Shown here: in pieces, positions 54,106-63,508 of the stretch | Layout: each line of letters opens with the position of its first letter | Numbering within the stretch: position 1 is the stretch's first letter | NCBI GenBank assembly: GCA_903842345.1 | Contig: CAIMLR010000047.1 | Coordinates: 1-64,000, forward strand | Direction: 5' to 3' | Length of the DNA: 64,000 nucleotides | Origin: an uncultured Myxococcales bacterium | Lineage (GTDB): Bacteria > Myxococcota_A > UBA9042 | Position numbers and translations under genes: made by a program | Notes under the pieces: generated by a model | What the model was told of the DNA's origin: nothing | Seen by the model: the letters and a program-made list of their open reading frames with translations, nothing else | The model's database searches: none

Positions 54106-56010
54106 TCAATACTCGTCGGCGTCCGCGCCCGCCGTCTCATCTTCCACGTCAAACGTGCGCAGCGGCGTGATGGTCACATCAAACTCACGCGTCGTCATGC
54201 GCTCCACAATCGTCGCGAGGACTTCTGCCGCCGGCGTCGTCGGCTGCTGGCCGTCGCGGTACGTGCGCAGGGAAACCGTGCCGTCCGCCGCCTCTTTTTC
54301 GCCCACGACGAGCATGAACGGCGTCTTGCGCATTTCCGCTTCGCGAATCTTGTAGCCCATTTTTTCGTTGCGATCGTCCACTTCCGCGCGAATTCCCATG
54401 TCGGTCGCCTGTTTGCACAGCTCGAACGCGTAATCCAGCACTTTGTCGGAAATCGGCACGATGATCGCCTGAACCGGGCTCATCCACGTCGGCAGCGCGC
54501 CGCCCGTGTGTTCCAGCAGCACGCCGATGAAGCGCTCGATGCTGCCAAAGACCGCGCGGTGAATGACGATTGGCCGCGCCGGCGCGTTGTCCGACGCCGT
54601 GTATTTCATGTCAAAGTTGATCGGCTGCTGGAAATCCAGCTGGATGGTCGCGCACTGCCATTTGCGGCCGAGGCAATCGTCGATCTTGATGTCGATCTTC
54701 GGGCCATAGAACGCGCCGCCGCCTTCCTCAATCGCGTACGTCAGTCCAGCCTTGTCCAACGCTGACTTCAGGTCGCTCTCCGCCTTGTCCCACACTTCCG
54801 GCTCGCCCATGAAGCTTTCCGGACGCGTCGACAGCGTAAAGCCGTACGTCAGGCCAAACAGGCTGTAGACCTCGCGGACGATGTCCAGCACGGCGAAAAT
54901 CTCCGACTCGACCTGCTCAGGCGTGACGAAAATATGCGCGTCGTCCTGCATGAATTGCCGCACGCGGAAGAGCCCGTTGAGCGCGCCCGCCAATTCATTG
55001 CGGTGCAAGATGCCACCCTCGGCGATGCGCAGCGGCAATTCGCGGAAAGAGCGGCGCTTGCTGGTGTAGAAAAGGAAGGTGTCGGGGCAATTCATCGGCT
55101 TCAGGCAGTACTCGGTGTCCTCCTGATGGATGATGAACATGTCCTCTTTGTAGTGCGTGTAATGCCCCGATTTGATGTACAGGTCTTTCTTGTACAGCAT
55201 CGGATTGAAGATTTCCTTGTAGCCGCGCTTGACGTTCAGCTCCCGCCAATACGTGAGCAGCGACTGGAAAACGATGAAGCCGCGCGGGGTCCAGAACGCC
55301 GCGCCAGGCGCTTCCTGATGGAAGTGGAACAGGTCCAACTGCTCGCCGAGCCGCTTGTGATTGCGCTTCTTGGCTTCTTCCAGAAAGTTCAGGTACGCGT
55401 CCAGGTCGTCCTGCGTCTCCCACGCCGTTCCATAAATCCGCTGCAGCATTGGGCGGGTCGCGTCGCCGCGCCAGTACGCGCCCGAGGAGCGCAACAGCTT
55501 GAAGTGTTTCAGGCGCACCGTGTTGTGCACGTGCGGACCCGCGCAGAGGTCGCAAAATGCGCCCTGGCGATAGAGCGTCACCGTCTCAGGCTTCTGCGTC
55601 TCGGCGATCTTGTCGATGACCTCAACCTTGTACGTCTGGTTGGTCGCGAGAAAGCGCTTGCGCGCCTCGGCGATCGGAATCTCGGTAATCTCAAAACGGT
55701 TGGCGCGCTTGGCGGCCTTTTTCATCCGCTTCTCAAGGTCTTCCAGATCCTCGGGCGTCAACGGCCGCGGCAGGTCAAAATCGTAGTAAAAGCCGTTCTC
55801 AATCGCCGGACCGGTGGCAACCTTGGCATCCGGGAACACCTGCAGCACGGCCTCCGCCATCAAGTGCGCGGCGGAGTGGCGCAGCCGGTGGAGGCGCTTG
55901 GCGCGGGCTTCCTCTTCAGCGGCCTTGGTCGGCTGGAACTCCAGGCCTTCAACAAGTTGCAGGTACTGCTGCGGGAGGGAAGACGACGGGGATTCGGGCT
56001 GCTCGGACAT
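54106..56010 (-). CDS. thrS: Threonyl-tRNA synthetase lacking the N-terminal TGS domain
   Basis: 634 residues from the ATG at 56010 (GGAGCG upstream). After 40 polar residues it goes straight to the N2 editing-domain start RLRHSAAHLMAEAV and IENGFYYDFDLP. The editing residues (HSAAHL) and the core motifs GILHRNELAGAL (motif 2) and VRQFMQDDAHIF are present; zinc ligands are plausible in MNCPDTF, LHRNE and VIHRAVFGSIERF. The roughly 60-residue TGS domain of Escherichia coli ThrRS is absent. It charges tRNA-Thr. Length would otherwise be normal. Divergent from nothing; it heads a minus-strand group with GNAT and asnB. Confidence 0.95.
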   Translation of the reverse strand: MSEQPESPSSSLPQQYLQLVEGLEFQPTKAAEEEARAKRLHRLRHSAAHLMAEAVLQVFPDAKVATGPAIENGFYYDFDLPRPLTPEDLEDLEKRMKKAAKRANRFEITEIPIAEARKRFLATNQTYKVEVIDKIAETQKPETVTLYRQGAFCDLCAGPHVHNTVRLKHFKLLRSSGAYWRGDATRPMLQRIYGTAWETQDDLDAYLNFLEEAKKRNHKRLGEQLDLFHFHQEAPGAAFWTPRGFIVFQSLLTYWRELNVKRGYKEIFNPMLYKKDLYIKSGHYTHYKEDMFIIHQEDTEYCLKPMNCPDTFLFYTSKRRSFRELPLRIAEGGILHRNELAGALNGLFRVRQFMQDDAHIFVTPEQVESEIFAVLDIVREVYSLFGLTYGFTLSTRPESFMGEPEVWDKAESDLKSALDKAGLTYAIEEGGGAFYGPKIDIKIDDCLGRKWQCATIQLDFQQPINFDMKYTASDNAPARPIVIHRAVFGSIERFIGVLLEHTGGALPTWMSPVQAIIVPISDKVLDYAFELCKQATDMGIRAEVDDRNEKMGYKIREAEMRKTPFMLVVGEKEAADGTVSLRTYRDGQQPTTPAAEVLATIVERMTTREFDVTITPLRTFDVEDETAGADADEY

Positions 56011-56094
56011 GAAACGCTCCTGGCTGGCGCGCAGACAATCGCGCGGCGCGGCCAATGAGTGTAGCAGAGGTTGTGGCGGGACGGTAGGCGCGGC

Positions 56095-58110
56095 CTACTT
56101 GGCGGTCAGCTCTTTCACGAGTCCATGGGCGCCATAGACCGTATCCAGCGCCTCCAGCAGCGCCGGCGCCGCGACGCTGATCGCGCGGTTGTAGCGCTCG
56201 TCATAGGCAAAATTGCCGGCGAGCGACTGGATGTTGCCGTCAAAAATCAGGCCAACCAGTTCGCCCGCCCGGTTCAGCACCGGACTGCCAGAATTGCCGC
56301 CGATGATGTCGTTTGTCGTCGCGAGGTTCATCGGCGTCTGCGGATTCAGCTTGCCGCTCGCCGCCTGCCACTTCTTGGGCAGATTCCACGGATGCGCGCC
56401 CTTGGCGGCGGCAGTCTTGGCAAAAAGCCCGCCAAACGTCGTCCACGGCGGAACTTGCTGGCCATTTTCCTCGTAGCCGGCGATCTTGCCAAAGGAAAGC
56501 CGCAGCGTGAACGTGGCGTCCGGGTAGGTGTCCGCCGTGCCTTTGGCGTTGCGCGCGGCTTGGATCTGCGCTTGCGCGCCCTTGACCTGGCCCTCGACCT
56601 CATCCTCAAACCGCTTGCGCAGCTGCCGCGCCTGCGGGTCGAGCAGCCGCGCCAGCGCGATCATCGCGTCAGTCGACGCCGCCAGCGCCTTGGGATCGGC
56701 CGCGAGCTGCTTGCGCACCGCCACATCCAGCAGCCCACAACCGGCGATGAGCTCCTTGGCGCGCGCGTCGGGCGTCTTGCCCGCCAGCACGCTGACGACG
56801 GCCGGATCCTGCGCGCCCAACCGCCGCTGGAAATCCGCCAGCCCGGAAGTCAGTTGCGCAATCTCCAGCTCCGGATAGATCGGCGCGGGTGAAAAGAGCG
56901 CGAGTTCCAGCGAATTCAGGTTCGACTCGCGGTACTCGCGCAGCCGCTGATCATTGGGCTTCTGCTTCTCGTCGCTGAGCCGGACGAGCTGCTTGGCGAT
57001 CCCGAACAACTTGGAGCCAAACGTGTTGTTCTCCGTCTCGTACCACGGCACAAAGAACGTGCGGAAATTGGCCTGCGCCTTGGCGATTGTCGCAAACCCC
57101 GGCGACGCGAGCGTCGTTTCCTCCCCGCGCTTGCGGGCCATCAGCGTCTCGTCGTGCAGCCCGGTCAGGTAGCCCGTAATCGCTTTCAAGGCATTCTCCA
57201 CGCCAAACAGCGGGGTATGCGCCTGCCGTTCGTAGTCGTCGCCGCGCGCCATGTAGTCCTGCAGCACCTTGCGCACGCGCGTCAGGTCCTCGTGCCGGTA
57301 CGCGAGCGTCAGGTCGCGCAGCGCCTCCAGCTGCGCCGCGGTCAGGAGACGCGAGGTATTGCCCGGATTGCCCGACGTGAACACCAGCTCGCCGTCGTGC
57401 AGCGGATTCGTCAGCCATTTCAGGAAGTGCTGCGGCTTGAGCGGCTGGTCCTTGTCGTAGACGCGAAACAGCGCCATGTCGTAGTCAAAGCGCGGATACG
57501 TGAAGTTGTCCTCGTCGCCGCCAAAGAACGCGATCTGCCCCTCAGGCGCAAAAACCAGCCGCACATCCGTGTACTTGTGGTAGCGATAGAGATCAAACGC
57601 CGCACCCTGGTACAGCGTCACAACGTCGCAACGGTCGCCGCTCGCTTTGGCGCAGGCCTGCTCCAGTTCCGTCATCTTCTGCTTCTGCGCCTTATTGACG
57701 TCAGCCGCGGACATGCCGGGCTTCTCCACGCCTTTGACGTCCGCCGTCACTTCCGTAATCGCCGCCAGCACGTTCAGTTCCAGATCCGGGCAGCGCGGCT
57801 CGTCCTTCTGCGCGGCGGCGTGGAAGCCGTCTTCAATCAAATTCGCGTCTTTTCTTCCCAGCTTGTTGATGCAATCCGCGCCTACATGATGATTGGTAAG
57901 AACCAAACCACTTGAAGATACGAACGATCCAGATCCACCAGAATTGAACCGGACCGAGGCCAGACGCACGTGCTCCAGCCATTTCGCGTCCGGCTTGAAC
58001 TTGTAGCGCTCGGCCATCGGCGCGAGCGGCGGCCGGTTGAAGGTCCACATGCCTTCATCCGCGAACGCGGGCAGGGCGAGGAAGAGCAGCGCAATCGGGG
58101 CGAGACGCAT
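56095..58110 (-). CDS. S46-family serine dipeptidyl-peptidase
   Basis: 671 residues with a short signal peptide (LALPAFA). The DPP7/DPP11 signature opens DEGMWTFNRPP; the catalytic His is in LTNHHVGADC (residue 75), the Asp region is YDMALFRVY, and the Ser is in IIGGNSGSPVLN. S46 peptidases release dipeptides from N-termini in the periplasm of Bacteroidota and some proteobacteria. The S1 specificity residue cannot be assigned from here. The upstream GT2 gene ends 19 bp before its start, so they may be co-transcribed. Confidence 0.94.
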   Translation of the reverse strand: MRLAPIALLFLALPAFADEGMWTFNRPPLAPMAERYKFKPDAKWLEHVRLASVRFNSGGSGSFVSSSGLVLTNHHVGADCINKLGRKDANLIEDGFHAAAQKDEPRCPDLELNVLAAITEVTADVKGVEKPGMSAADVNKAQKQKMTELEQACAKASGDRCDVVTLYQGAAFDLYRYHKYTDVRLVFAPEGQIAFFGGDEDNFTYPRFDYDMALFRVYDKDQPLKPQHFLKWLTNPLHDGELVFTSGNPGNTSRLLTAAQLEALRDLTLAYRHEDLTRVRKVLQDYMARGDDYERQAHTPLFGVENALKAITGYLTGLHDETLMARKRGEETTLASPGFATIAKAQANFRTFFVPWYETENNTFGSKLFGIAKQLVRLSDEKQKPNDQRLREYRESNLNSLELALFSPAPIYPELEIAQLTSGLADFQRRLGAQDPAVVSVLAGKTPDARAKELIAGCGLLDVAVRKQLAADPKALAASTDAMIALARLLDPQARQLRKRFEDEVEGQVKGAQAQIQAARNAKGTADTYPDATFTLRLSFGKIAGYEENGQQVPPWTTFGGLFAKTAAAKGAHPWNLPKKWQAASGKLNPQTPMNLATTNDIIGGNSGSPVLNRAGELVGLIFDGNIQSLAGNFAYDERYNRAISVAAPALLEALDTVYGAHGLVKELTAK

Positions 58111-58128
58111 GAACAGACTCCAAAAGTT

Positions 58129-58842
58129 TCAAGGATTTTCAGCGGCGAGTCGGGATCGAAGCTTGATGACTTCCTCCGCAACACGTTTGATTTGCTTCAA
58201 ATTAGCCACGCGCGATCCGCCGCCGTCCAGCCGTGGCAGGCTGGCGATGACGGAATCCGCGGTCCGGTAGCCCAGTCGCTTGGCGCGGACAATGAGCTCA
58301 AAACTGAAGAAAAATGTATTGGCGCCAATAACTTCCAGGCCAATCTCATCGCGGGCGACGGCGACCGGAAAGAGGTACGTGCCCTCCAGTGCGAAGTCGA
58401 CGCCGATCGCCGCGCGCATGAAGAGCCTGAAACTGCGGGAGATTGCCGTGCGCACCGCGTTGTTCGGGCGATTGCCGTAGGTCGAGAGCACGATGGGCGC
58501 CTCAGCCAGCTTGGGCAGCATCTTGGCGACTTCCGCCGCGGGGATCTGGCCGTCCGCAGCCAGCATGCAGAAATAGGCCTTTGTTGACGCGGTGATGCCG
58601 GTCTTGAGGCCCGCGCCCATGCCGAGATTGCGCGGGTGCTGCAGCAGGCGCACGCGCGGCTCACGCATGGCGTATGCGCGCACAATCTCGGCGCTGGTGT
58701 CGGTTGAGCCGTCGTCGACGACAAGGATCTCCCAATCCGGCAGCTGCGCGCGACAATACGCGAGCGCCTCGTCGAGGGTTCGGGGCAGCGCCTGCTGCTC
58801 ATTGAGGCACAGGTAGATGAGCGAAAGGGAGGGCGTTGACAA
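58129..58842 (-). CDS. Family 2 glycosyltransferase
   Basis: 237 residues from a TTG at 58842, as no ATG is available and the open frame begins here. GT-A fold: LSLIYLCLNEQQALPRTL, WEILVVDDGSTDTSAEIV with the DDGS motif, GMGAGLKTGI, and MLAADGQIP at the place of the DxD-like metal motif. The family transfers sugar from nucleotide-sugars to lipid or protein acceptors (dolichol-phosphate-mannose-synthase-like length). No membrane helix, so cytosolic face. It lies 18 bp upstream of the S46 gene on the same strand, and 11 bp from the giant lipoprotein stop. Confidence 0.85.
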   Translation of the reverse strand: MSTPSLSLIYLCLNEQQALPRTLDEALAYCRAQLPDWEILVVDDGSTDTSAEIVRAYAMREPRVRLLQHPRNLGMGAGLKTGITASTKAYFCMLAADGQIPAAEVAKMLPKLAEAPIVLSTYGNRPNNAVRTAISRSFRLFMRAAIGVDFALEGTYLFPVAVARDEIGLEVIGANTFFFSFELIVRAKRLGYRTADSVIASLPRLDGGGSRVANLKQIKRVAEEVIKLRSRLAAENP

Positions 58843-58853
58843 CGTCTTGTGGC

Positions 58854-61800
58854 CTACGGGAGCGAGTCGGGAACGGGGACGGGCACGGTGCTGGCGGGCA
58901 TTCCGGGGATGCCGCCAGTGCCCCAGCAGAAGACTGCGCCGTCAAAGCGTCGGGCGCAAGCGTGGCTTCCGCGGGCGGTGATTTGGACGGTGCCGGTGAG
59001 GTCGGGGACTACCAGCGGGCTGGCGTTGCCGGTGTTGCCGCCGTTGCCCATCTGGCCGAGCGATCCGTCGCCCCAGCACGCGACCTCGCCGTCTGTCGCC
59101 AGCATGCAGGTGAAAGCGTCGCCCGCGGCGAGTTGCGCGGCCTTGCTGCTGCCCGCCGACGTGGCACCGGCGAACGCGGGGATCCCGACCGTGCCGTTGC
59201 CAAGCTGGCCGACGTCGTTCGCGCCCCAGCAGCGCACGGTGCCATTGCTCACGATGCCGCAGCCGTGCTGTGCCCCAATCGCGAGGGTGGCGACGGTCCC
59301 GAGGCCGAGGACCGTCAGCGGCGCCGTCGAGCCGCCCGCCGCGCTGTTCCCCGTGTGCCACGCGCCGGCCATGGCGCCCCAGCACTGGACCGTACCGTCG
59401 GCCTGCACCGCGCACGAGTTGTCGCCGCCCACGCCGATCGCCTGGACGACGCCGAGGCCGGTGATGGCGACGGCCGACATCCCGGCGGAGTTGACGCCGC
59501 TGACTTGGCCGAAGTCCGACTTGCCCCAGCAGCTGACCGCGCCGGCCTTGTCCAGCGAGCAGCCGTGGTTGGCGCCGAGGCTGATGCTGGCGAAGGCGCC
59601 GAGGCCGCTGGCGACCGTCTGTGGCGTGGCCGTCATCGTGAAGGTGCTGGCCAGGGCGACGTCGGCCTGGAACGCGTTGCTTCGGCCCCAACCGAGGGCG
59701 CTGCCGTAGCCGTCGATCCACGCGACGTTGAAGCCGTTGCCCGCCCCGAGCACGACGCTGGATGGCGCCCAGTTGCTGCTGCCGGGGACTTCCAGGGGGA
59801 TGAAGGAGCCCGCAACGTCAGAATCGCCGAGCGCGTGAAAGGCGTTGTCGCCCCAACAGAAGATCCGCCCGTCGGGACGCACGGCGCACGTGTGCTGGCC
59901 GCCGGCGACGACGTCTGCCGCCCAAGGTTGCACGCACCGGCCGTCCGCGATGCACAGGTTGCCGTTGCCGCACCCGACGCCGACGACCTGCGTCGCTGCG
60001 ATGCTGCACGCGCCGGCGATGCAGTGGGTGATGGTCGTGCAGCTGTTGCCGTCGTCGCAGTTGGTGTTCTCGGCGGTCGGCGTGAACGTGCATCCGGTGG
60101 CGTCGCAGGCGTCCAGCGTGCACGGATTGTTGTCCTGGCAGGCGATGGTCGCCCCGGCGACGCAGGCCCCCGAGGCGCACTTGTCGCCGCCGGTGCAGGG
60201 ATCGCCGTCCTCGCAGAGCGTGCGGGATGTGTGCATGCAGCCGGTCACGTCGCACCAGTCGTTGGTGCAAGGTTTGCCGTCTGAGCAGGCGCTCGCGGAC
60301 GCACACGGAGCGCCGTTGCTGCACGTCTCCGCGCCCCAGAGGTCGGTGCGCGCGACGATGCCGCCGGTGCTTGCGGATGGCCACGGCGCCGTCAAAGCGC
60401 TGCTCGCGCCGGCCAGCCAGAGTCCGCTGTCGTCGCGCATGGCGTGCAGCCACGCGCCGGGTCCGTAGGTGCGCATGCCGATGAGTGTCGCATCGTCGTC
60501 CAGCCGCCACATCGCGGCGTCCTGGCCCGTGGTGCCAAACAGCCAGGAGCTGCCGTCGGTTTCCTGGATCGCGCCAAAGACTGCGCCTTGCGTGCCGCCA
60601 ACCGGTGACGCGATCTTGAGCAGCTTGCCCTTCGCGTCGACGCCGATCAGCAGCGTGGGCGCGTACGCGTCGGATGCGTGGCCGACGTACCAGACATGGC
60701 CGTCCGCGCGCAGGGAGGCTGTGACCGCCGTAAACGCGAGCGGCACCGGCGGTGACGTCCGTTGCGTGGAAAGCACCTTGCCCGTCGCGCTGAACGTCGC
60801 GCGAAAATAGTCTGCGGAATCCTTGACGTCGCACGTGCCAACCAGCACGCCGTCGCGGATCAGGACCGCGACGCACCCCTCGTTGCCTTCGCCCAAGCTG
60901 TGCCACGCCGGCTTGCTGCCGGCCTCAATCGAGTAGAACGCGTGCCGCGTCGTGTTGCCGATGGTCGCGCTGTCGACCGAGGTGAACCACCGCGTGAATG
61001 ACGCGCCGCCGCCGGGTGGCACAATCGTCAGGCCAAACGCCGTGCGCGGCATTCCGCCCGTGGCATCGGACGTCGGCGGGTCGTACGTGCCCGACTGGAA
61101 CAGCTGATCGCTGTCGTCCAGCAGCCCGTACCACGGATGCGTGACGCCCGGGCTCTCCACGCGGAAACCGTGCACCAGCACGTCCGTGCCGTTTGTCGCC
61201 ACGTGGTCGATCACCAGATCGTTCAGCGACGGCTCGACCTGGAGCGGCCCTTGCGGCTCGCCCGAACCGTTGATGCGCTGGAGGATCATCTGTCGCTGCG
61301 GAGGCGCGCCGGCGACCGTTTGCCACCCGATCAGCAGCCGCGTGCCATCCTTGCGCGGCGCGATGCCGACCCATTGACCGTTGCCGCCGGGCAGGGCGGT
61401 GGGCTTGAACCAATGGGTGACTTCGCCCTTGCACGTTCCGTTCGCGCACGCGTCCAGGCTTGTGCAGTCGTCGCCGTCATCGCACGGCGTCGCGTCCAGC
61501 GGGACGTGCGTGCAGCCCTGGCTCGCATCGCAGGCGTCCTGGGTGCACGTGTTGTCGTCGTCGCACGCGGTGGCTGCCAGTGGCGCAGAGACGCAGCCAG
61601 TGGGCGAAACGCAGACGTCGATCGTGCACGCGTCGTTGTCGCTGCAAGCGGTCGCATCGACGGCGATGTGGACGCAGCCCGTGGCGGCGGTGCAGTTGTC
61701 GACGGTGCACGCATCGGTGTCCTTGCAGTCCACGGCCGTGTGCGTACAACCCAGCGCGGGATCGCAAGCGTCAACGGTGCATGCGTTGCCATCCGCGCAA

Positions 61801-62441
61801 TTGTCGGCTGGTACAAGGACGTGGCTACAGCCAAAGCCGGACGTGCAGACGTCCTGCGTGCACGCGTTGGTGTCGTTGCAGGAGACCGCGCCGTGGACGC
61901 AGCCGGTGCTCGCGCCGCACGTGTCGTCGGTGCAAACGTCGCCGTCGTCGCAGGCGCTTGCGGGTTGCAGGGCGTGCACGCAGCCGGTCGCGTCGTCGCA
62001 CAAGTCTACGGTGCACGGGTCGCCGTCCTCACACGCGGTCGCGGACCACGGCAGATGCACGCAAGCGCCGCCGGCGTCGCACGTGTCCGTCGTACAGGCC
62101 TTGCCGTCGTCGCATGCGCTGGCGTTGGTGCAGCCCACGTCCGGCGTCGCGTCGGCATCATCCGCGGCATCCGTGTCGACCGGCGCAATCGCGTCGGTCG
62201 CCGCGCTGTCCAGTCCGGCATCCGTGGCCGCATCCGCCGCATCGACAGTCGTCTCCGCCGCATCAGGCGTCGCATCCGCCGCGGCGTCTGCCGCAACGTC
62301 GGCGTCCGGGGCGGCTGCCGCATCAGCCAGATCGCCCCCGACTTGACTCAATCCGCAGGCTGACAGCGCTACACAAAGCAGCGCAACCGTTGCGGAATGC
62401 GCCCATGCCACTGACCCTGCGACTGCGGAAAGTGCTCTCAT
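58854..62441 (-). CDS. Giant Cys-rich surface lipoprotein with RCC1-type propeller
   Basis: 1195 residues from the ATG at 62441 (TTG at 62450 in frame is possible). Lipobox LSAC (Cys29), then an Asp/Ala stalk (about 35-105). Nine CTDC-like Cys repeats (about 108-310), a propeller-like region without Cys repeats (about 315-640), four further Cys repeats, and a C-terminal half (about 860-1190) of RCC1-type repeats: CAVRPDGRIFCWGDN, VSCWGKSDFGQVSG, VQCWGAMAG, VRCWGANDVGQLGNG, VACWGDGSLGQMGNG, VFCWGTGG. RCC1 repeats form a seven-bladed propeller. It is presumably displayed on the envelope surface; the target is unknown. Same overall plan as the 7.8-11.1 kb protein, with different propellers. Confidence 0.87.
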   Translation of the reverse strand: MRALSAVAGSVAWAHSATVALLCVALSACGLSQVGGDLADAAAAPDADVAADAAADATPDAAETTVDAADAATDAGLDSAATDAIAPVDTDAADDADATPDVGCTNASACDDGKACTTDTCDAGGACVHLPWSATACEDGDPCTVDLCDDATGCVHALQPASACDDGDVCTDDTCGASTGCVHGAVSCNDTNACTQDVCTSGFGCSHVLVPADNCADGNACTVDACDPALGCTHTAVDCKDTDACTVDNCTAATGCVHIAVDATACSDNDACTIDVCVSPTGCVSAPLAATACDDDNTCTQDACDASQGCTHVPLDATPCDDGDDCTSLDACANGTCKGEVTHWFKPTALPGGNGQWVGIAPRKDGTRLLIGWQTVAGAPPQRQMILQRINGSGEPQGPLQVEPSLNDLVIDHVATNGTDVLVHGFRVESPGVTHPWYGLLDDSDQLFQSGTYDPPTSDATGGMPRTAFGLTIVPPGGGASFTRWFTSVDSATIGNTTRHAFYSIEAGSKPAWHSLGEGNEGCVAVLIRDGVLVGTCDVKDSADYFRATFSATGKVLSTQRTSPPVPLAFTAVTASLRADGHVWYVGHASDAYAPTLLIGVDAKGKLLKIASPVGGTQGAVFGAIQETDGSSWLFGTTGQDAAMWRLDDDATLIGMRTYGPGAWLHAMRDDSGLWLAGASSALTAPWPSASTGGIVARTDLWGAETCSNGAPCASASACSDGKPCTNDWCDVTGCMHTSRTLCEDGDPCTGGDKCASGACVAGATIACQDNNPCTLDACDATGCTFTPTAENTNCDDGNSCTTITHCIAGACSIAATQVVGVGCGNGNLCIADGRCVQPWAADVVAGGQHTCAVRPDGRIFCWGDNAFHALGDSDVAGSFIPLEVPGSSNWAPSSVVLGAGNGFNVAWIDGYGSALGWGRSNAFQADVALASTFTMTATPQTVASGLGAFASISLGANHGCSLDKAGAVSCWGKSDFGQVSGVNSAGMSAVAITGLGVVQAIGVGGDNSCAVQADGTVQCWGAMAGAWHTGNSAAGGSTAPLTVLGLGTVATLAIGAQHGCGIVSNGTVRCWGANDVGQLGNGTVGIPAFAGATSAGSSKAAQLAAGDAFTCMLATDGEVACWGDGSLGQMGNGGNTGNASPLVVPDLTGTVQITARGSHACARRFDGAVFCWGTGGIPGMPASTVPVPVPDSLP

Positions 62442-62578
62442 AGCGCGCAATCTTGCAGCGTTCGCGGCTGAAACGGAAGCCCCTTTGCGGCCCGCGCGAA
62501 ATCCGCGTTCTACCGCTGGACGCGCTTCTCCCTTTGCCGCAAAATGGGCTACCCCTATGCGGGTTGAGTTTGAGGGGC

Positions 62579-63502
62579 ATGTCCACAGTCGCGGTCGTTG
62601 ATATCGGTTCCAACTCGGTCTGCTTGCTCGTGGCGCGCCGCGAGGCGAACGGCCAGGTGACGATCCTGGACAAGTTGAAGGACACGCCCCGGCTGCGCGA
62701 TGAGATCGACGCGGACGGCCAGCTCTCCGAGATCGGCGCGGCGCGCACGCTCGCGGCGCTGCGGCTGTTTGCCCAAGTGATCGGCCAGCACAATGCGCGG
62801 GTCCGCGTGGTGGCGACGGCGGCGCTGCGGGCGGCCAAGAACGCGCAGGACTTCATCGATCGCGCCGAGCGGGAAGCCGGGCTGCGGGTGGAAATCGTCA
62901 CGGGCGACGAGGAGGCGCGGCTGGCGTTCCTCGGCGCGCTGTCCGGGCTCGGCGAATTGGACGGCGAGACGCTGGTGGCGGACGTCGGTGGCGGCTCGAC
63001 TGAACTGGTGCTCGGCATCGATGGCCGCGCAGTGCAGACGATGAGTGAGCCGCTGGGTGCGCTGACCGTGACCCGCGATTGGCTGGGTCCGGACCCGGTT
63101 TCGCCCGCAGCCGTGGCGCACGCTCGGGCGGAGATTCGCGCGATGTTGGCGCCCGTCGTGGGCGCGTTCCGCAATCGGCCCCACCTGCGCGCGGTCGCGA
63201 CGTCCGGGACGATCCAGCGGGTGGCGCGCATCGCGTGCGTGCAAGCCGGCGATCCGCGCGTGGACGTGCACGGCCTCCATTTGACCGCGCCGGCGCTGCG
63301 CCACGTCACGACCACGCTGCAAGCCGCGCCGACGCTGGCGGACCGACTGCGCATTCCCGGGATGGACGCAAGCCGGGCGGACATCCTGCTCGGCGGTACG
63401 TTGATCTATGAAGGCCTGACGGATCTGCTGGACCTGCCGCAGTGGACGGTGTCGATGGCCGGGCTGCGGATGGGCGTGATCTACGAGTTGCTGGGGCAAT
63501 AG
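62579..63502 (+). CDS. Ppx/GppA-family exopolyphosphatase
   Basis: 307 residues from the ATG at 62579 with GAGGGGC upstream. The ASKHA/actin-like fold motifs are clear: VAVVDIGSNSVCLLV, VVATAALRAAKN, and ETLVADVGGGSTELV, then GALTVTRDWL. Length matches the short Ppx/GppA form lacking the C-terminal HD domain. It hydrolyses terminal phosphate from polyphosphate and/or the gamma/5' phosphate of pppGpp; which one is not decided. It is divergent from the giant lipoprotein, and the gap 62442-62578 must hold both promoters. Confidence 0.92.
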   Translation: MSTVAVVDIGSNSVCLLVARREANGQVTILDKLKDTPRLRDEIDADGQLSEIGAARTLAALRLFAQVIGQHNARVRVVATAALRAAKNAQDFIDRAEREAGLRVEIVTGDEEARLAFLGALSGLGELDGETLVADVGGGSTELVLGIDGRAVQTMSEPLGALTVTRDWLGPDPVSPAAVAHARAEIRAMLAPVVGAFRNRPHLRAVATSGTIQRVARIACVQAGDPRVDVHGLHLTAPALRHVTTTLQAAPTLADRLRIPGMDASRADILLGGTLIYEGLTDLLDLPQWTVSMAGLRMGVIYELLGQ

Positions 63503-63508
63503 GCGAAG

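Noticed and set aside
58836-60284. Plus-strand open frame over the RCC1 lipoprotein
   Set aside because: Opposite strand carries the cysteine and RCC1 repeats; this frame has only GC-driven Ala/Arg/Gly.
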